A DNA stretch of 64,000 nucleotides. It comes from Metabacillus flavus (GTDB taxonomy: Bacteria; Bacillota; Bacilli; Bacillales; Bacillaceae). The DNA lies in contig NZ_JAGVRK010000001.1 of the NCBI RefSeq assembly GCF_018283675.1, positions 2,790,001 through 2,854,000 of the forward strand, written 5' to 3'. Positions within the stretch are counted from its first letter, which is position 1. Every line of letters starts with the position of its first letter. Made by a program: the position numbers and the translations under genes. This document shows, in pieces, positions 1 through 9,569 of the stretch. The notes under the pieces are model-generated. The model worked only from the letters and a program-made list of their open reading frames with translations. It was not told the origin of the DNA and searched no databases.

Positions 1-748
1 GTTTCTCAAGAAAAGCCTGTATTCCCTCTTTAGCATCCTGTTTATCAAAAACTTCTCCAAAAAGAACAGCTTCTCTTTCAATTCCGCTGTGGAAGTCTGC
101 TGACTTTCTATAGCTTAGAAGCTCAAGAACCGCTTTAATGGTATTCGGACTCTTAGAAGCAATTTTTAAAGCGAGCTGTTTTGCTTCATGAAGGAGCATT
201 TCATCCGGAACCGCATTGTTTGCAAGTCCAAGCTTCGCTGCTTCTGCCCCGCTGATCGGTTCGCTCGTCGCCATCATTTCCAGTGCTTTTGCCTGGCCGA
301 CATAGCGCGGCAGACGCTGTGTACCGCCAAAACCAGGCACTAGCCCAAGCTGCAGCTCCGGCAGGCCAAGCTTTGCATTTTCTGTCACTAAACGAATATG
401 ACAGGACATCGCAAGTTCAAGGCCGCCACCTAGTGCAGCCCCATGAATGGCTGCAATAACCGGTTTGCTGAAGCTTTCTATTCTTTCAAACAGCTGCTGT
501 CCCTTTGCTGCAAGCCTGGAAAATTCCGCACCGGATTCCACAGTAGTGAACTCCTTAATATCGGCTCCCGCCGAAAAGAATTTTCCTTCTCCGTAAAGTA
601 AAATAACACGGATGGAAGGATCATGTTCGGCTTCTTCTATGAATCCCCCTAATTCCTCAAGGACGTAGGAACCTAAGGCATTTGCAGGGGGATTATCAAT
701 TTTAACCGAAGCGACGAATTGTTCTTTTTGAATGGTTAAGTATCCCAC
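1..748 (-). CDS. fadB: Enoyl-CoA hydratase (FadB/YsiB-type), 3' end beyond the window
   Basis: Hydrates 2-enoyl-CoA in fatty-acid beta-oxidation. The frame runs from a GTG at 748 to the window edge, so the C-terminus is missing. A perfect AGGAGGA lies 6 nt before the GTG, and the ATG just upstream (753-755) is out of frame. The translation shows the crotonase oxyanion-hole segment AAIHGAALGGGLELA near residue 100, then GLPELQLGLVPGFGGTQRL, with the Glu usually used for catalysis. The gene follows fadR by 22 nt and is presumably co-transcribed with it, as in the B. subtilis lcfA-fadR-fadB-etfBA cluster. The etf genes would lie outside the window. Family assignment is sure; substrate chain length is not visible. 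Confidence 0.9.
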   Translation of the reverse strand, partial: MGYLTIQKEQFVASVKIDNPPANALGSYVLEELGGFIEEAEHDPSIRVILLYGEGKFFSAGADIKEFTTVESGAEFSRLAAKGQQLFERIESFSKPVIAAIHGAALGGGLELAMSCHIRLVTENAKLGLPELQLGLVPGFGGTQRLPRYVGQAKALEMMATSEPISGAEAAKLGLANNAVPDEMLLHEAKQLALKIASKSPNTIKAVLELLSYRKSADFHSGIEREAVLFGEVFDKQDAKEGIQAFLEK

Positions 749-770
749 TGGACATCCTCCTGAAAATGGT

Positions 771-1358
771 TTATTGATTGCTCCCAAAGCCTCGGACAAT
801 CATATGATGAACCTGTCCGGCAAGAGCCATCAGGTCATACTTTTCTTCATTCATTACCCATGTGGTTACAATTTCATCAATTGTACCGAAAATCATTTGC
901 CTTGCAAGCCGCAGGTCCAGATCTTCCCTGAATTCGCCGGTGTCGATCCCTGTTTGAATAATTGAATCCAATACGTTCAGGTATCCTTTCAGCACTTCAT
1001 TAATTCTCAGTCTTAGATCCTTATTGGACTGTCTCAGCTCAAGCTGGGTAACGATCGCGAGATGATGATCCTCCGAAAGAAGAGAAAAATGCTTTTCAAT
1101 CAGAACATAAAGCTTTTCTGCAGCTTTTGTTCTTCCTGAGGTTTCTCCTTCGATTTTTTCAATAAAGAGACCCATTTTCTCCTGAAACAATGAAACGAGG
1201 ATATCTTCTTTATTTTTGAAGTATAAATAAATGGTTCCATCTGCTACACCGGCTTGCTTGGCAATCTTTGAAACCTGTGCCTGATGATATCCATTCTCAG
1301 CAATGACAATCACTGCTGCATCAATAATTTGTTTGTATTTCGGTTTGTTTTGTTTCAC
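771..1358 (-). CDS. fadR: TetR-family fatty-acid degradation repressor FadR (YsiA)
   Basis: 195-residue TetR-type repressor. Residues 10-55 form the N-terminal helix-turn-helix (AENGYHQAQVSKIAKQAGVADGT, then YLYFKNKEDIL); the rest is the helical ligand/dimer domain. In B. subtilis FadR blocks beta-oxidation genes and is released by long-chain acyl-CoA. The start is GTG at 1358 with GGAAGG 7 nt upstream. A near-perfect FadR operator lies 21 bp upstream (1380-1399), so autoregulation and control of fadB are expected. Position between lcfA and fadB matches B. subtilis, which makes the assignment strong. Confidence 0.9.
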   Translation of the reverse strand: MKQNKPKYKQIIDAAVIVIAENGYHQAQVSKIAKQAGVADGTIYLYFKNKEDILVSLFQEKMGLFIEKIEGETSGRTKAAEKLYVLIEKHFSLLSEDHHLAIVTQLELRQSNKDLRLRINEVLKGYLNVLDSIIQTGIDTGEFREDLDLRLARQMIFGTIDEIVTTWVMNEEKYDLMALAGQVHHMIVRGFGSNQ

Positions 1359-1379
1359 TGGACTACCTTCCTTTATGAA

Positions 1380-1399
1380 ATGAATGAATCATCATTCAT
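1380..1399. promoter_or_regulatory. FadR operator upstream of fadR-fadB
   Basis: ATGAATGAATCATCATTCAT is an 8-4-8 perfect-arm palindrome. It matches the B. subtilis FadR consensus (ATGAATGA-NTAN-TCATTCAT) except for one spacer base. It sits between lcfA and fadR, so it should control fadR-fadB. I found no equivalent box in front of lcfA. Confidence 0.88.
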
Positions 1400-1450
1400 A
1401 TTTTCATCATAGTAAATCAGCCAGGATGTGTCAAGCGAAATCCATTATTT

Positions 1451-1485
1451 TAAAAGGGGAAATTTCCTGGCCGGAGAAATCCCCC
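1451..1485 (-). terminator. Possible rho-independent terminator after lcfA
   Basis: On the minus strand GGGGATTTC pairs imperfectly with GAAATTTCCCC around a GC-rich loop, followed by TTTTA. It would separate lcfA from fadR-fadB. Confidence 0.5.
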
Positions 1486-1495
1486 TCTGCCTGGG

Positions 1496-3184
1496 TTAAT
1501 TGGCGTTTTTCAGTTTTTCTTTTTCTTCATCAATAAGTGCTCTTCTTAATATTTTTCCAACGGCAGTCTTAGGGAGCTCGCTTCTGAATTCGTAAATTCT
1601 CGGAACCTTATATGCTGCCAAATGCTGTCGGGCAAAGACATTCAGTTCTTCCTCCGAAATCTTTACGCCTTCCTTAGGGACCACATATGCCTTAACGGTT
1701 TCTCCCCTGTAAGGATCAGGCACCCCGGCGACAACCACTTCCTGTATTTTATCATATTCATAGAGAATTTCTTCAACCTCACGCGGATAAATATTGTACC
1801 CCCCTGCAATGATCATATCCTTCTTTCGGTCTACCACATAGAAATACCCTTCTTCATCCATATACCCAATATCGCCTGTAAACAGCCATCCATCCTTCAA
1901 AACAGCCTCTGTTTCCTCCGGTTTTCCCCAGTAGCCCTTCATAACCTGAGGACCGCGGACGATCAGTTCCCCTTTTTCACCGGGCTCGGCCTGGCTTCCT
2001 GTTTCCTGGGATAAAATCATGGCGTCAGTATTCGGCCAGGGTACGCCGATACTGCCTTTCTTCCTTCTGCCCCATAGAAAGTTGGAATGGGTAACGGGGG
2101 ATGCTTCTGACAGGCCATATCCTTCCACGAGCTTGCCTCCGGTTTCCTTTTCGAACCTTTCCTGTATTTCTACCGGGAGCGGTGCCGAACCGCTGATGCA
2201 GCTCTGTACAGACGATAAATCGTATTTTTTCAGATCAGGATGATTAAGCAGGGCAATATAGATGGTAGGTGCTCCTGGAAACAATGTAGGCTTTTCCTTA
2301 TGAATGGTTTTCAGTGTATCCCCTGCATCAAATTTCGGAAGGAGAATCATATTATAGCCCTCTGTAACGGAAAGGTGCATAACTGCCGTCATTCCATACA
2401 CGTGGAAAAATGGAAGCAGCCCGAGTACCTTTTCTTCTCCGCGGCGGCAATTGTACATCCAGGCCGAGCACATCACGGTATTCGCTGCTATATTTTTATG
2501 GGTAAGCATAACACCTTTCGGGAAACCGGTGGTTCCTCCTGTATATTGCAGCAGCGCGATATCTTCAACCGGATCCGTTTCAACCTTTGAGAACACAGCT
2601 TGAGATTCCTTTATAATCTTAGAAAATAAATGCGTCGTTCCACCATGGGAAACATCTACCTTAACTTTTGTCTGTTTGCGCTGAACGATCGGATACAAAA
2701 GATTTTTCGGAAATGGCAGGTAGTCTTGAATCTTTGTAACAATTACATGTTTTAACTTTGTTAACGCTTTCACTTTAGACACTCTCGGGAAAAGCAAATC
2801 CAGCGTTATGATGTATTCCGCCCCGCTATCGTTCAGCTGGTATTCGATTTCCCGTTCCGTATAGAGCGGATTCGTGGAGACGACTACTCCCCCTGCCATC
2901 AGTACACCGTAATAAGAAATGACCCCCTGAGGACAATTAGGCAGCATGATCGCTGCACGGTCGCCTTTTTTCAGCCCAAGACCTTGAAGATATCCTGCTA
3001 ATTTTTTGGCTTCATTCAGCAAAACGGAGTAAGTGAGTGTTTTTCCAAGGAAACTGATCGCCTTTTTTTCCGGAAACTCCCCGGCCGTTTCTTCTAAATA
3101 GGTTTGAAGCGTTTTGGGCTCAAAGCTTAACGCCGGCGGAATTTCCGCGGGATACTGATCGAGCCATGGTCTGATTAAATCCAT
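1496..3184 (-). CDS. lcfA: Long-chain fatty-acid-CoA ligase LcfA
   Basis: 562-residue acyl-CoA synthetase of the adenylate-forming superfamily. It activates long-chain fatty acids with ATP and CoA for beta-oxidation. Motifs seen: the P-loop YTGGTTGFPKG at residues 214-224, GYGLSEASPV, the hinge region GDIGYMDEEGYFYVVDRKKDMI, and the C-terminal catalytic lysine in PKTAVGKILRR. Full length for the family. ATG start with GGGGG 8 nt upstream. It has its own upstream region but no recognisable FadR box. Function follows from the motifs and from the adjacent fadR and fadB. Confidence 0.93.
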   Translation of the reverse strand: MDLIRPWLDQYPAEIPPALSFEPKTLQTYLEETAGEFPEKKAISFLGKTLTYSVLLNEAKKLAGYLQGLGLKKGDRAAIMLPNCPQGVISYYGVLMAGGVVVSTNPLYTEREIEYQLNDSGAEYIITLDLLFPRVSKVKALTKLKHVIVTKIQDYLPFPKNLLYPIVQRKQTKVKVDVSHGGTTHLFSKIIKESQAVFSKVETDPVEDIALLQYTGGTTGFPKGVMLTHKNIAANTVMCSAWMYNCRRGEEKVLGLLPFFHVYGMTAVMHLSVTEGYNMILLPKFDAGDTLKTIHKEKPTLFPGAPTIYIALLNHPDLKKYDLSSVQSCISGSAPLPVEIQERFEKETGGKLVEGYGLSEASPVTHSNFLWGRRKKGSIGVPWPNTDAMILSQETGSQAEPGEKGELIVRGPQVMKGYWGKPEETEAVLKDGWLFTGDIGYMDEEGYFYVVDRKKDMIIAGGYNIYPREVEEILYEYDKIQEVVVAGVPDPYRGETVKAYVVPKEGVKISEEELNVFARQHLAAYKVPRIYEFRSELPKTAVGKILRRALIDEEKEKLKNAN

Positions 3185-3314
3185 ATCTATTACCCCCTTA
3201 TGACTTTCGGCTTACGGCTTTATTATAACAGTATATTCAGATTTTTGAATAAATTATCTGATCCACCTAATTGCTCTTTCATAAGTAAGGGGGCTAGAAT
3301 TTGCATAGGCTGTT

Positions 3315-3815
3315 TTAAAGCCGCGGTTGAATGCCCATCTCAATCCAATCCTCCTTAGCAGGCCCATAAATCCAAGCCGGCTTTAAACCCGCCTGGCGCA
3401 TAAGAACGGTCGCTTGTCCGCGATGATGAACAATGTGTTTAATCAGCCCCATCAGAATCGAAGCATTTGATTCTTGTCTTCCAAAGGCTTCCTGCACTTG
3501 TTTGAGTGTTTCATCCTTCCATTGTCCCTGAATTACTCTGGCTGCCTCAGCACTTACATCCTTGAAGGCCGCTGCTATTTCCTGTGCAGACGATGGCACA
3601 CTTTCCTCAGTTCCGATCCGGTCAATCTCCAGTCCGAACTCGGCTAAATAATCTGGAATATTCACCGTGAAATGCCAGACAATGCTTCCCAATGTACGCC
3701 CTTCTGGATACACTTGCTGTTTCAATGAATCATCTGTCAAACGATCCATTAGCTTTTGGGTTAATCCTGCTTCCTTTTTCCATTCAAAAATAAAATCTGC
3801 AACGGTTATATACAT
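3315..3815 (-). CDS. DinB-family protein
   Basis: 166-residue single-domain protein of the DinB/YfiT four-helix-bundle superfamily. The likely metal ligands are visible: a histidine near residue 48 (SIVWHF) and the HIVHHRGQA segment near residue 130, a typical DinB H-x3-H arrangement. Members include thiol transferases and stress-induced proteins of unknown activity, so no reaction is assigned. It is a single gene between lcfA and the DUF350 gene, with its own ribosome binding site (AAGGAGGAGCAGAGA). Confidence 0.8.
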   Translation of the reverse strand: MYITVADFIFEWKKEAGLTQKLMDRLTDDSLKQQVYPEGRTLGSIVWHFTVNIPDYLAEFGLEIDRIGTEESVPSSAQEIAAAFKDVSAEAARVIQGQWKDETLKQVQEAFGRQESNASILMGLIKHIVHHRGQATVLMRQAGLKPAWIYGPAKEDWIEMGIQPRL

Positions 3816-3908
3816 TCTCTGCTCCTCCTTGCATTTTGATTGATCTCTTCCTCTCCATTATAGAACACTCGTTTGTTTCATTCCATCTCCTGAAGACCAT
3901 GGATGGGA

Positions 3909-3947
3909 CAAAAAAAGGACTCTCGTATGAGAATCCTTTTTTCAATC
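3909..3947. terminator. Bidirectional terminator hairpin
   Basis: AAAAAAAGGACTCTC, loop, GAGAATCCTTTTTT: a stem of about 12 bp with A and T tracts on either side. It can end the minus-strand mutS2/DUF350/small-ORF transcript. Confidence 0.75.
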
Positions 3948-3950
3948 GTA

Positions 3951-4034
3951 TCAAGTCCAAAAAAATAGATAAATCAAACCAATTATCAAAAACAATCCGC
4001 AGACAGCCAGCAGCACTTTTGCTAAAGTCTCCAT
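3951..4034 (-). CDS. 27-residue single-span membrane peptide, hypothetical
   Basis: A small ORF whose translation is METLAKVLLAVCGLFLII followed by GLIYLFFWT. It has a short head and then one continuous hydrophobic segment long enough to span the membrane. The ATG is preceded by AAGGGG at 6 nt. The ORF starts 10 nt after the DUF350 stop codon and ends just before a strong terminator. Spacing, ribosome binding site and composition argue that it is translated as the last gene of the mutS2-DUF350 operon. I recognise no family; its partner may be the DUF350 membrane protein, by inference only. Confidence 0.6.
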   Translation of the reverse strand: METLAKVLLAVCGLFLIIGLIYLFFWT

Positions 4035-4044
4035 TTCATACCCC

Positions 4045-4449
4045 TTAAATGTTTGATCCAATGACGTAGGATAGCCCCACTGAGATGACCATTGAAATGA
4101 ATCCTACTGCACGGTTGTCTTTTTCAATTTCTTCGTCAATCCGGAATTTTGGTGTTAAAAACTCATAAATAAAATAACCGAGCAGCATGAGGAAGAAGCC
4201 GTAGCAACCCCAGCCGATCATCTCAAAAAGCGAATTATGCTGTTCAATGGAAAAACGAAAGATATTGGCGATCCCGAAAATTTTGCCGCCGGTTGTCATG
4301 GCCACTGCAAGGTTTCCCTTTTGAATTTCATCCCAATTTTTATATTTGGTTACAAGTTCAAAGATACTCATGAACACGACCATACATAAAACAACAACAC
4401 TGTAATAGGCAGCAGTCTGGACCAGTTCATTTTCCCAGAAAGGATTCAT
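4045..4449 (-). CDS. DUF350 integral membrane protein (YshE-like)
   Basis: 134 residues with four hydrophobic spans, at about residues 12-32, 48-62, 75-95 and 112-132. This is the usual DUF350 layout of paired helices. Function is not established in the family. It lies 17 nt downstream of mutS2 and upstream of a 27-residue membrane peptide. The same neighbour is next to mutS2 (mutSB) in B. subtilis, where it is called yshE. ATG start; the ribosome binding site AGGGAGGT is 8 nt upstream. Confidence 0.85.
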   Translation of the reverse strand: MNPFWENELVQTAAYYSVVVLCMVVFMSIFELVTKYKNWDEIQKGNLAVAMTTGGKIFGIANIFRFSIEQHNSLFEMIGWGCYGFFLMLLGYFIYEFLTPKFRIDEEIEKDNRAVGFISMVISVGLSYVIGSNI

Positions 4450-4466
4450 CTAGCCGTTTACCTCCC

Positions 4467-6834
4467 TTATTTGAGCTCAACGATGGTGACACCGCTGCCG
4501 CCTTCTCCGGCCTCTCCGAACCGTGTATTTTTCACACTGCGATGGTTTTTCAGGAGTTCCTGTACTCCTTTGCGCAATGCTCCGGTTCCTTTGCCGTGGA
4601 TAATGGATACCCTCGGGTAGCCGGCCAGTACCGCATCATCCAGATATTTTTCTACTCTCGAAATTGCATTTTCAAAACGCTCTCCCCTTAAATCGAGTTC
4701 AAGGGAAACATGATAATCTTTCCCTTTTACCGTAGCAAGAGGTTTTTCAATAATAGGCTTTGGCCTGCTCATATATTGAAGATCGGATTCTTTCACTTTC
4801 ATTTTTAAAATCCCGATTTGAACATGCCATTCCTTGCTTCCTGATTGCTCAAGCAGAATTCCTTTTTGCCCGAAGCTGAGTACCTTTACTTCGTCACCCG
4901 GCTTAAGGGAATGATCTTCTTTCGCTTTTTCCTGCTTCTTTTGTGGAGCTGACTTCGCGAAGACTGGCTGAGCCTCTTCCAAGCGTTTTTTTCGCATCAA
5001 TCAGCTCGTGCTCTTTTATCGATCCATGCTGTTCCATCTGAAGCTTTCGGAGATGGCGGATAATTTCTTCTGCTTCCTTCTTGGCTTCATCCAGCTTTTC
5101 TGCCGCCTTTTGCTCTGCTTCCCCGAACAGTCTGTCGCGCTGCTCATTAAACTCCAGAATTTGCTTTTGGAGCTCTTTATGAAGATCTTCAGCGTCTTTG
5201 CGGAATTGTTCTGCTTCCGCTGTTTCTGCTTCCGCCTCTTTTTTACTTTCTTCAAGTGAAGCAATCATCGTGTCGACTTCATTGCTTTCTGCATTCATAT
5301 TCGATTTTGCGTAGTCGATGACATGCTCGGACAGACCCAGTCTCCTTGAAATTTCAAAGGCGTTGCTTCGGCCTGGAACTCCGATCAGCAAGCGATAGGT
5401 CGGGCTCAATGTCTCAACATCAAACTCAACGCTCGCATTTACTACTCCCTCGCGATTGTAGCCGTAAGCTTTTAACTCAGGGTAGTGAGTTGTAGCGACT
5501 ACAGTCGATCCCCTGCCGTATACTTCATCCAGGATGGAAATCGCAAGAGCTGCCCCTTCCTGCGGGTCTGTTCCCGCTCCAAGCTCATCAAAAAGGACGA
5601 GACTCTTTTCATCCGCTTTTTTCAAAATGTCTACGATATTCACCATATGGGAGGAAAAGGTACTCAAGCTTTGTTCGATAGATTGCTCGTCGCCTATATC
5701 CGCATAGACAGAATCGAAAACAGCCATCTCTGATCCATCGGCAGCCGGAACCTGCAGACCTGATTGAGCCATCAGCGTGCAAAGGCCAATCGTCTTAAGA
5801 GTTACAGTTTTTCCTCCTGTATTCGGTCCGGTAATAACGATTGTTGAATACGAGTCTCCGAGTACAATATCGTTTGCTACGACTTCATCTGAAGATAATA
5901 GCGGATGACGGGCTTTTATCATATTGATATAGCCTCTGTCATTCATAAGCGGGCGAGAAGCTTTAATTGCTTTTGCATACCTCGCTTTTGTAAACATAAA
6001 ATCCAAGTCGGCCAATACTTCTACATTGGATAGAATAAAATCTGCTTCAACAGCAATCGCCTCTGACAGCTCCCGCAAAATTCGTTCAATCTCCTGCTTT
6101 TCTTTTACCTTTGCCTGCTGAAGTGAATTATTGATGTCAACAATCGCTTGCGGTTCAATAAACAGAGTCGCTCCGGATGATGACTGGTCATGGACAATTC
6201 CGCCGTATGATGAACGGTATTCCTGCTTAACGGGAATAACAAACCGGTCATTTCTAATGGTAATGATGGCATCAGAAAGCATTTTTTGAGCCGCAGAGGA
6301 ACGAATCATGGATTCAAGCTTTTGACGGACGCGGGATTCAAGCGTTCTCAGCTGCTGCCGGAGCGAGCGAAGTAAATCACTTGCATGATCAAGGATATCT
6401 CCATTATCATCCACGCACTGATTGATTTTTTTCTCAAGCTCTGAGAGTGGCTCAATAAGACGGGCCTTTTCCTCTGAATAAGGAATGGTCAGGATTTCAT
6501 CTTCAGCAAGATCCAAAATAAATTGCTTCATTTGTCTCCCTGCATAAAGAACGCCTGCGGTGCTCATACATTCATGCGCACTGAGCACTCCCCCTATTTT
6601 TGCCCTTTTCAGGCTCGCCCGAATATCGGTCAGGCCGCCAAATGGAGCATGGCCTCTAACCCTCAATATATCTGCTGCTTCAAACGTTTCCTGCTGCCGC
6701 TTCTCCGCTTCATTGAGATCCCTTGTCGGCAGCAGGGCCTCGGCTCTCTCTTTACCCAGTGATGAGGCAGCATGATAAGTCAGCTGCTGCCTGATTTTAT
6801 GAAATTCTAAAACACGCAATCCTTTTTCCTGCAA
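4467..6834 (-). pseudogene. mutS2: Endonuclease MutS2, split by a single-base frameshift
   Basis: MutS2 is a MutS-like ATPase with a C-terminal Smr nuclease domain, implicated in recombination control and in rescue of collided ribosomes. The first frame (6834 to 4903) holds the core and ATPase with Walker A GPNTGGKT at residues 336-343, [11 protein letters not shown] and the long coiled coil. After IDAKK it runs out of register. The downstream frame (5000 to 4467) carries KOW-like and Smr sequence with [11 protein letters not shown] and [11 protein letters not shown]. The two join seamlessly if the A7 tract at 4986-4992 is read as A6, giving [11 protein letters not shown] and about 788 residues, the family length. 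This may be a base-calling error, a real mutation, or slippage. TTG start at 6834 with GGAGG 8 nt upstream. Confidence 0.88.
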
Positions 6835-6854
6835 CTTGCAGACCTCCCAAATCT

Positions 6855-8576
6855 TCAGGAATCATGTCTGTTCAGAAATTGTTTAAGCTGATCCAGTTCC
6901 CAAGTATTTAAGACATTTTCCCCTTTTACATTTCCTTTTATCGCGGTTGAAATACCGATTGGCATATGTTCGAGCATGTCCAGGCTGTGCGCGTCCGTAT
7001 TGATGACGAGCTTCACTCCAGCCTCCTGAGCTTTTTTCAAGTGCTCGGCACTTAGATCCAGTCTGTTTGGATTAGCGTTTAACTCGAGTGCTGTATCCGT
7101 CTCTTTTGCGAGCTGAATCAGCATATCGATATCCACATCATAGCCATCCCTTCTGCCGATCAGCCGGCCGGTCGGGTGGGCAATGATATCCACATGGAGG
7201 CTCGTTAAAGCTGTTTTAAGCCTTTCCATAATCTTTTCTCTTGGCTGTGAGAAGCTTGAATGAATGGACGCAATGACAATGTCCAGCTCCTGCAGCATCT
7301 CATCATCGTAATCCAGTGTCCCGTCAGGCAGAATATCCATTTCCACTCCAGCGAGAATGGTAAAATCGTTGAATTTCTCATTGAGGCGGTCAATTTCTTT
7401 TCGCTGCTCTCTCAGTCTTTCAGGTGTCAGACCGTTTGCCACTTTTAAATACTGGGAATGATCGGTTATGGCCATATACTTGTAGCCTTTTGCTCGGCAC
7501 GCATTGGCCATTTCTTCTATTGTAAAGGCACCATCGCTGTATGTGGAGTGCATGTGAAGGTCAGCAATGATTTGATCGTTTGAGACTAGCTCATCCACAT
7601 TGACCCGTTCCTCCACTTCTTTCCCGTCCTCTCTCAGCTCGGGCGGGATAAATGGCAAACCAAAGCGGGCGAAAAATTCAGCCTCATCTTTAAAGGTCTC
7701 AATTTGGCCGGTTTCTAAATCCTCTACCCCATATTCACTGATTTTTTTCCCCTGCTCCTTGGCAAGCTGGCGCATGCGGACATTATGATCCTTCGATCCG
7801 GTAAAATGGTGCAGGGTTGATGCAAACTCCTCATCCTTTACAATCCGGAAATCTGCACTGACGGCAAAATCATACATGAGTTCTACCGAAACCTTCGTAT
7901 CGCCGCCTGCAATCACATCACCTTTGTGCGGGATTTTCATAAGGTAGTCCCTGACCTTTTCAGGTTCAGAAGCTGAAATGATAAAATCGAGATCTTTCAC
8001 GGTTTCAGCCATTCTTCTGATAGATCCAGCTTTAGAATACCTGATAATATCAGGGCATTCAGCTAAATAGGCTTCAATATCGCTTGCAATCGGGAGCATA
8101 AAAGCAAGAGGCAGACGTTCCGGTCTCTTTCCTATATCTTCAACTGCAGCAAGAATCTTTTCTTCTGTTTTTATGCCAAATCCGGCCAGTCCTTGTATTT
8201 TATGCTCAATGCAGGCTTTTTTCAACGATTCAACACCGTCAACGCCTAATTCCTTATACAGCTTGGCAATTTTTTTCCCGCCAAGTCCAGGAAGCTTTAG
8301 TAAAGGGATTAAGCCCTCGGGAACTTCTTTTTTCAGTTGGGCCAAAGCCTCAGACTCTCCTGTTTGCAAAAATTCCTGTATGACTGCTGCCGTTCCTTTA
8401 CCAATTCCCTGCAGCTTCGTGAAATCCTCAATGGAGCTTAAGCTTCTTTCATCCTGCTCCAGTGCATTGGCTGCTTTTCGAAACGCTGAAATTTTAAATG
8501 GGTTTTCTCCTTTAAGTTCCATATAAATAGCAATCGTTTCAAGAAGCTTAATGACGTCCTTTTTATGTATAGCCAC
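6855..8576 (-). CDS. polX: DNA polymerase/3'-5' exonuclease PolX
   Basis: 573-residue family X repair polymerase fused to a PHP phosphoesterase domain, the usual bacterial arrangement. Residues 1-100 contain helix-hairpin-helix elements ([18 protein letters not shown]). The nucleotidyltransferase core follows, with metal-binding DLDFII and a later [17 protein letters not shown]. The C-terminal PHP domain begins at about residue 338 ([11 protein letters not shown]) and continues with THxSQY-like and AHPTGR motifs. Role: gap filling and 3' end processing in base excision repair. GTG start at 8576 with GAGGTG 7 nt upstream. It lies 20 nt upstream of mutS2 in the same operon, as in B. subtilis (yshC). 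Confidence 0.93.
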   Translation of the reverse strand: MAIHKKDVIKLLETIAIYMELKGENPFKISAFRKAANALEQDERSLSSIEDFTKLQGIGKGTAAVIQEFLQTGESEALAQLKKEVPEGLIPLLKLPGLGGKKIAKLYKELGVDGVESLKKACIEHKIQGLAGFGIKTEEKILAAVEDIGKRPERLPLAFMLPIASDIEAYLAECPDIIRYSKAGSIRRMAETVKDLDFIISASEPEKVRDYLMKIPHKGDVIAGGDTKVSVELMYDFAVSADFRIVKDEEFASTLHHFTGSKDHNVRMRQLAKEQGKKISEYGVEDLETGQIETFKDEAEFFARFGLPFIPPELREDGKEVEERVNVDELVSNDQIIADLHMHSTYSDGAFTIEEMANACRAKGYKYMAITDHSQYLKVANGLTPERLREQRKEIDRLNEKFNDFTILAGVEMDILPDGTLDYDDEMLQELDIVIASIHSSFSQPREKIMERLKTALTSLHVDIIAHPTGRLIGRRDGYDVDIDMLIQLAKETDTALELNANPNRLDLSAEHLKKAQEAGVKLVINTDAHSLDMLEHMPIGISTAIKGNVKGENVLNTWELDQLKQFLNRHDS

Positions 8577-8634
8577 ACAGCATCACCTCTTCATTTATCG
8601 TAAACATGGGAAAAAACCCCTCGTCATGAGAAGT

Positions 8635-9180
8635 TTAAGACTTGCCGGTATATTGAATCCACAGTTCATTCACCTTATCGGAAAAGTATGGTGTATGATG
8701 GACAATTGTATTCGTTAATGCAGAATTCTTCATAGCATTCTGAACATTTTCCATTGGAAGCAGACCTCCGATGAAAAGAAGGATAAACACGATGAGATAA
8801 ACTTCTGCAAAACCAAGAATGGCCCCGCCCCAGCGGTTAAGCTGCTTGATAACCGGAAGCATAGCTATGAAATCGAGCATGGATCCAATGATTTGCGTAA
8901 CAATTTTTGTACCGAAAAATAAAATAGCAAACGCTATTGCCCGGTAATAGGCTTCCTCCAGCTGCCCGCCAGTAAAAAATGAGATGGCAGCCTGTCCTTC
9001 TCCCATTGATGGATAAGGAATCCACAATTCGAGTTTAGGAGCTAAATCATCACAATATAAATATGCTACAATGTAAGCAATGATAAATCCGGTAAGATGG
9101 ACAAGCTGCATGATAAAGCCGCGCCTCAAACCGGTAAGTATTCCAAATAGCAGTAAGACTGCCAGGATCAGATCAAGCAT
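8635..9180 (-). CDS. CvpA-family membrane protein (YshB-like)
   Basis: About 181 residues. It has four hydrophobic segments near residues 3-20, 25-45, 68-90 and 105-130, and the family signature LRRGFIMQLVHLTGFI near the N-terminus. CvpA was first linked to colicin V production in E. coli; in Bacillus the function is unknown. The frame is open further upstream, but the conserved N-terminus MLDLILAVLLLFG points to ATG 9180. A weaker AAAAGGA lies about 12 nt before it. It sits between zapA and polX, as yshB does in B. subtilis. Confidence 0.82.
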   Translation of the reverse strand: MLDLILAVLLLFGILTGLRRGFIMQLVHLTGFIIAYIVAYLYCDDLAPKLELWIPYPSMGEGQAAISFFTGGQLEEAYYRAIAFAILFFGTKIVTQIIGSMLDFIAMLPVIKQLNRWGGAILGFAEVYLIVFILLFIGGLLPMENVQNAMKNSALTNTIVHHTPYFSDKVNELWIQYTGKS

Positions 9181-9188
9181 ACTTTCAT

Positions 9189-9446
9189 TCAATCCTTTTC
9201 TGAAAGCTTTCTTTCCAGAAGCTCGCATTCTTCTTTTAATTTTAAGTATTCGTGTACGACATTCACCGCTGTCAAAACGGCCAATTTGTTAATATCAAGA
9301 GAAGGGTTATGACTGTTCATTTCGCGCATTTTGTCGTCTACAATGGATGCGACAAGGCGCATATGGCTTGTGCTTTCCGTTCCTATGATGGAATATTGCT
9401 GACCATATATATCAACATTCGTTTTAGTCTTTGAACGATTCGACAA
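9189..9446 (-). CDS. zapA: Cell division protein ZapA
   Basis: 85-residue FtsZ-associated protein that bundles FtsZ filaments at the division site. The N-terminal beta part ([16 protein letters not shown]) and C-terminal coiled coil ([20 protein letters not shown]) are clear. The frame extends upstream, but TTG at 9446 has GGAGGA 6 nt before it and gives exactly the family length. Divergent to rnhC and upstream of the cvpA-like gene, as in B. subtilis. Confidence 0.9.
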   Translation of the reverse strand: MSNRSKTKTNVDIYGQQYSIIGTESTSHMRLVASIVDDKMREMNSHNPSLDINKLAVLTAVNVVHEYLKLKEECELLERKLSEKD

Positions 9447-9569
9447 CGTACATCCTCCATTCCTCGGAATCCTAATCTTTATCATAACACGTTTATTTCC
9501 AATATGGGAAGCAGTGTGAAGCTTGATCCGGGCGAAAATCCGTAATTTACCAAGGAAGGAAGAATCCTT

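Noticed and set aside
3836-4048. 70-codon plus-strand ORF
   Set aside because: It crosses a terminator hairpin and is antisense to the small membrane ORF; composition is not protein-like.
4986-4992. Programmed -1 frameshift in mutS2 at A-AAA-AAC
   Set aside because: The slippery heptamer is present, but a -1 shift leads to the wrong frame; the Smr frame needs +1 or loss of one A.
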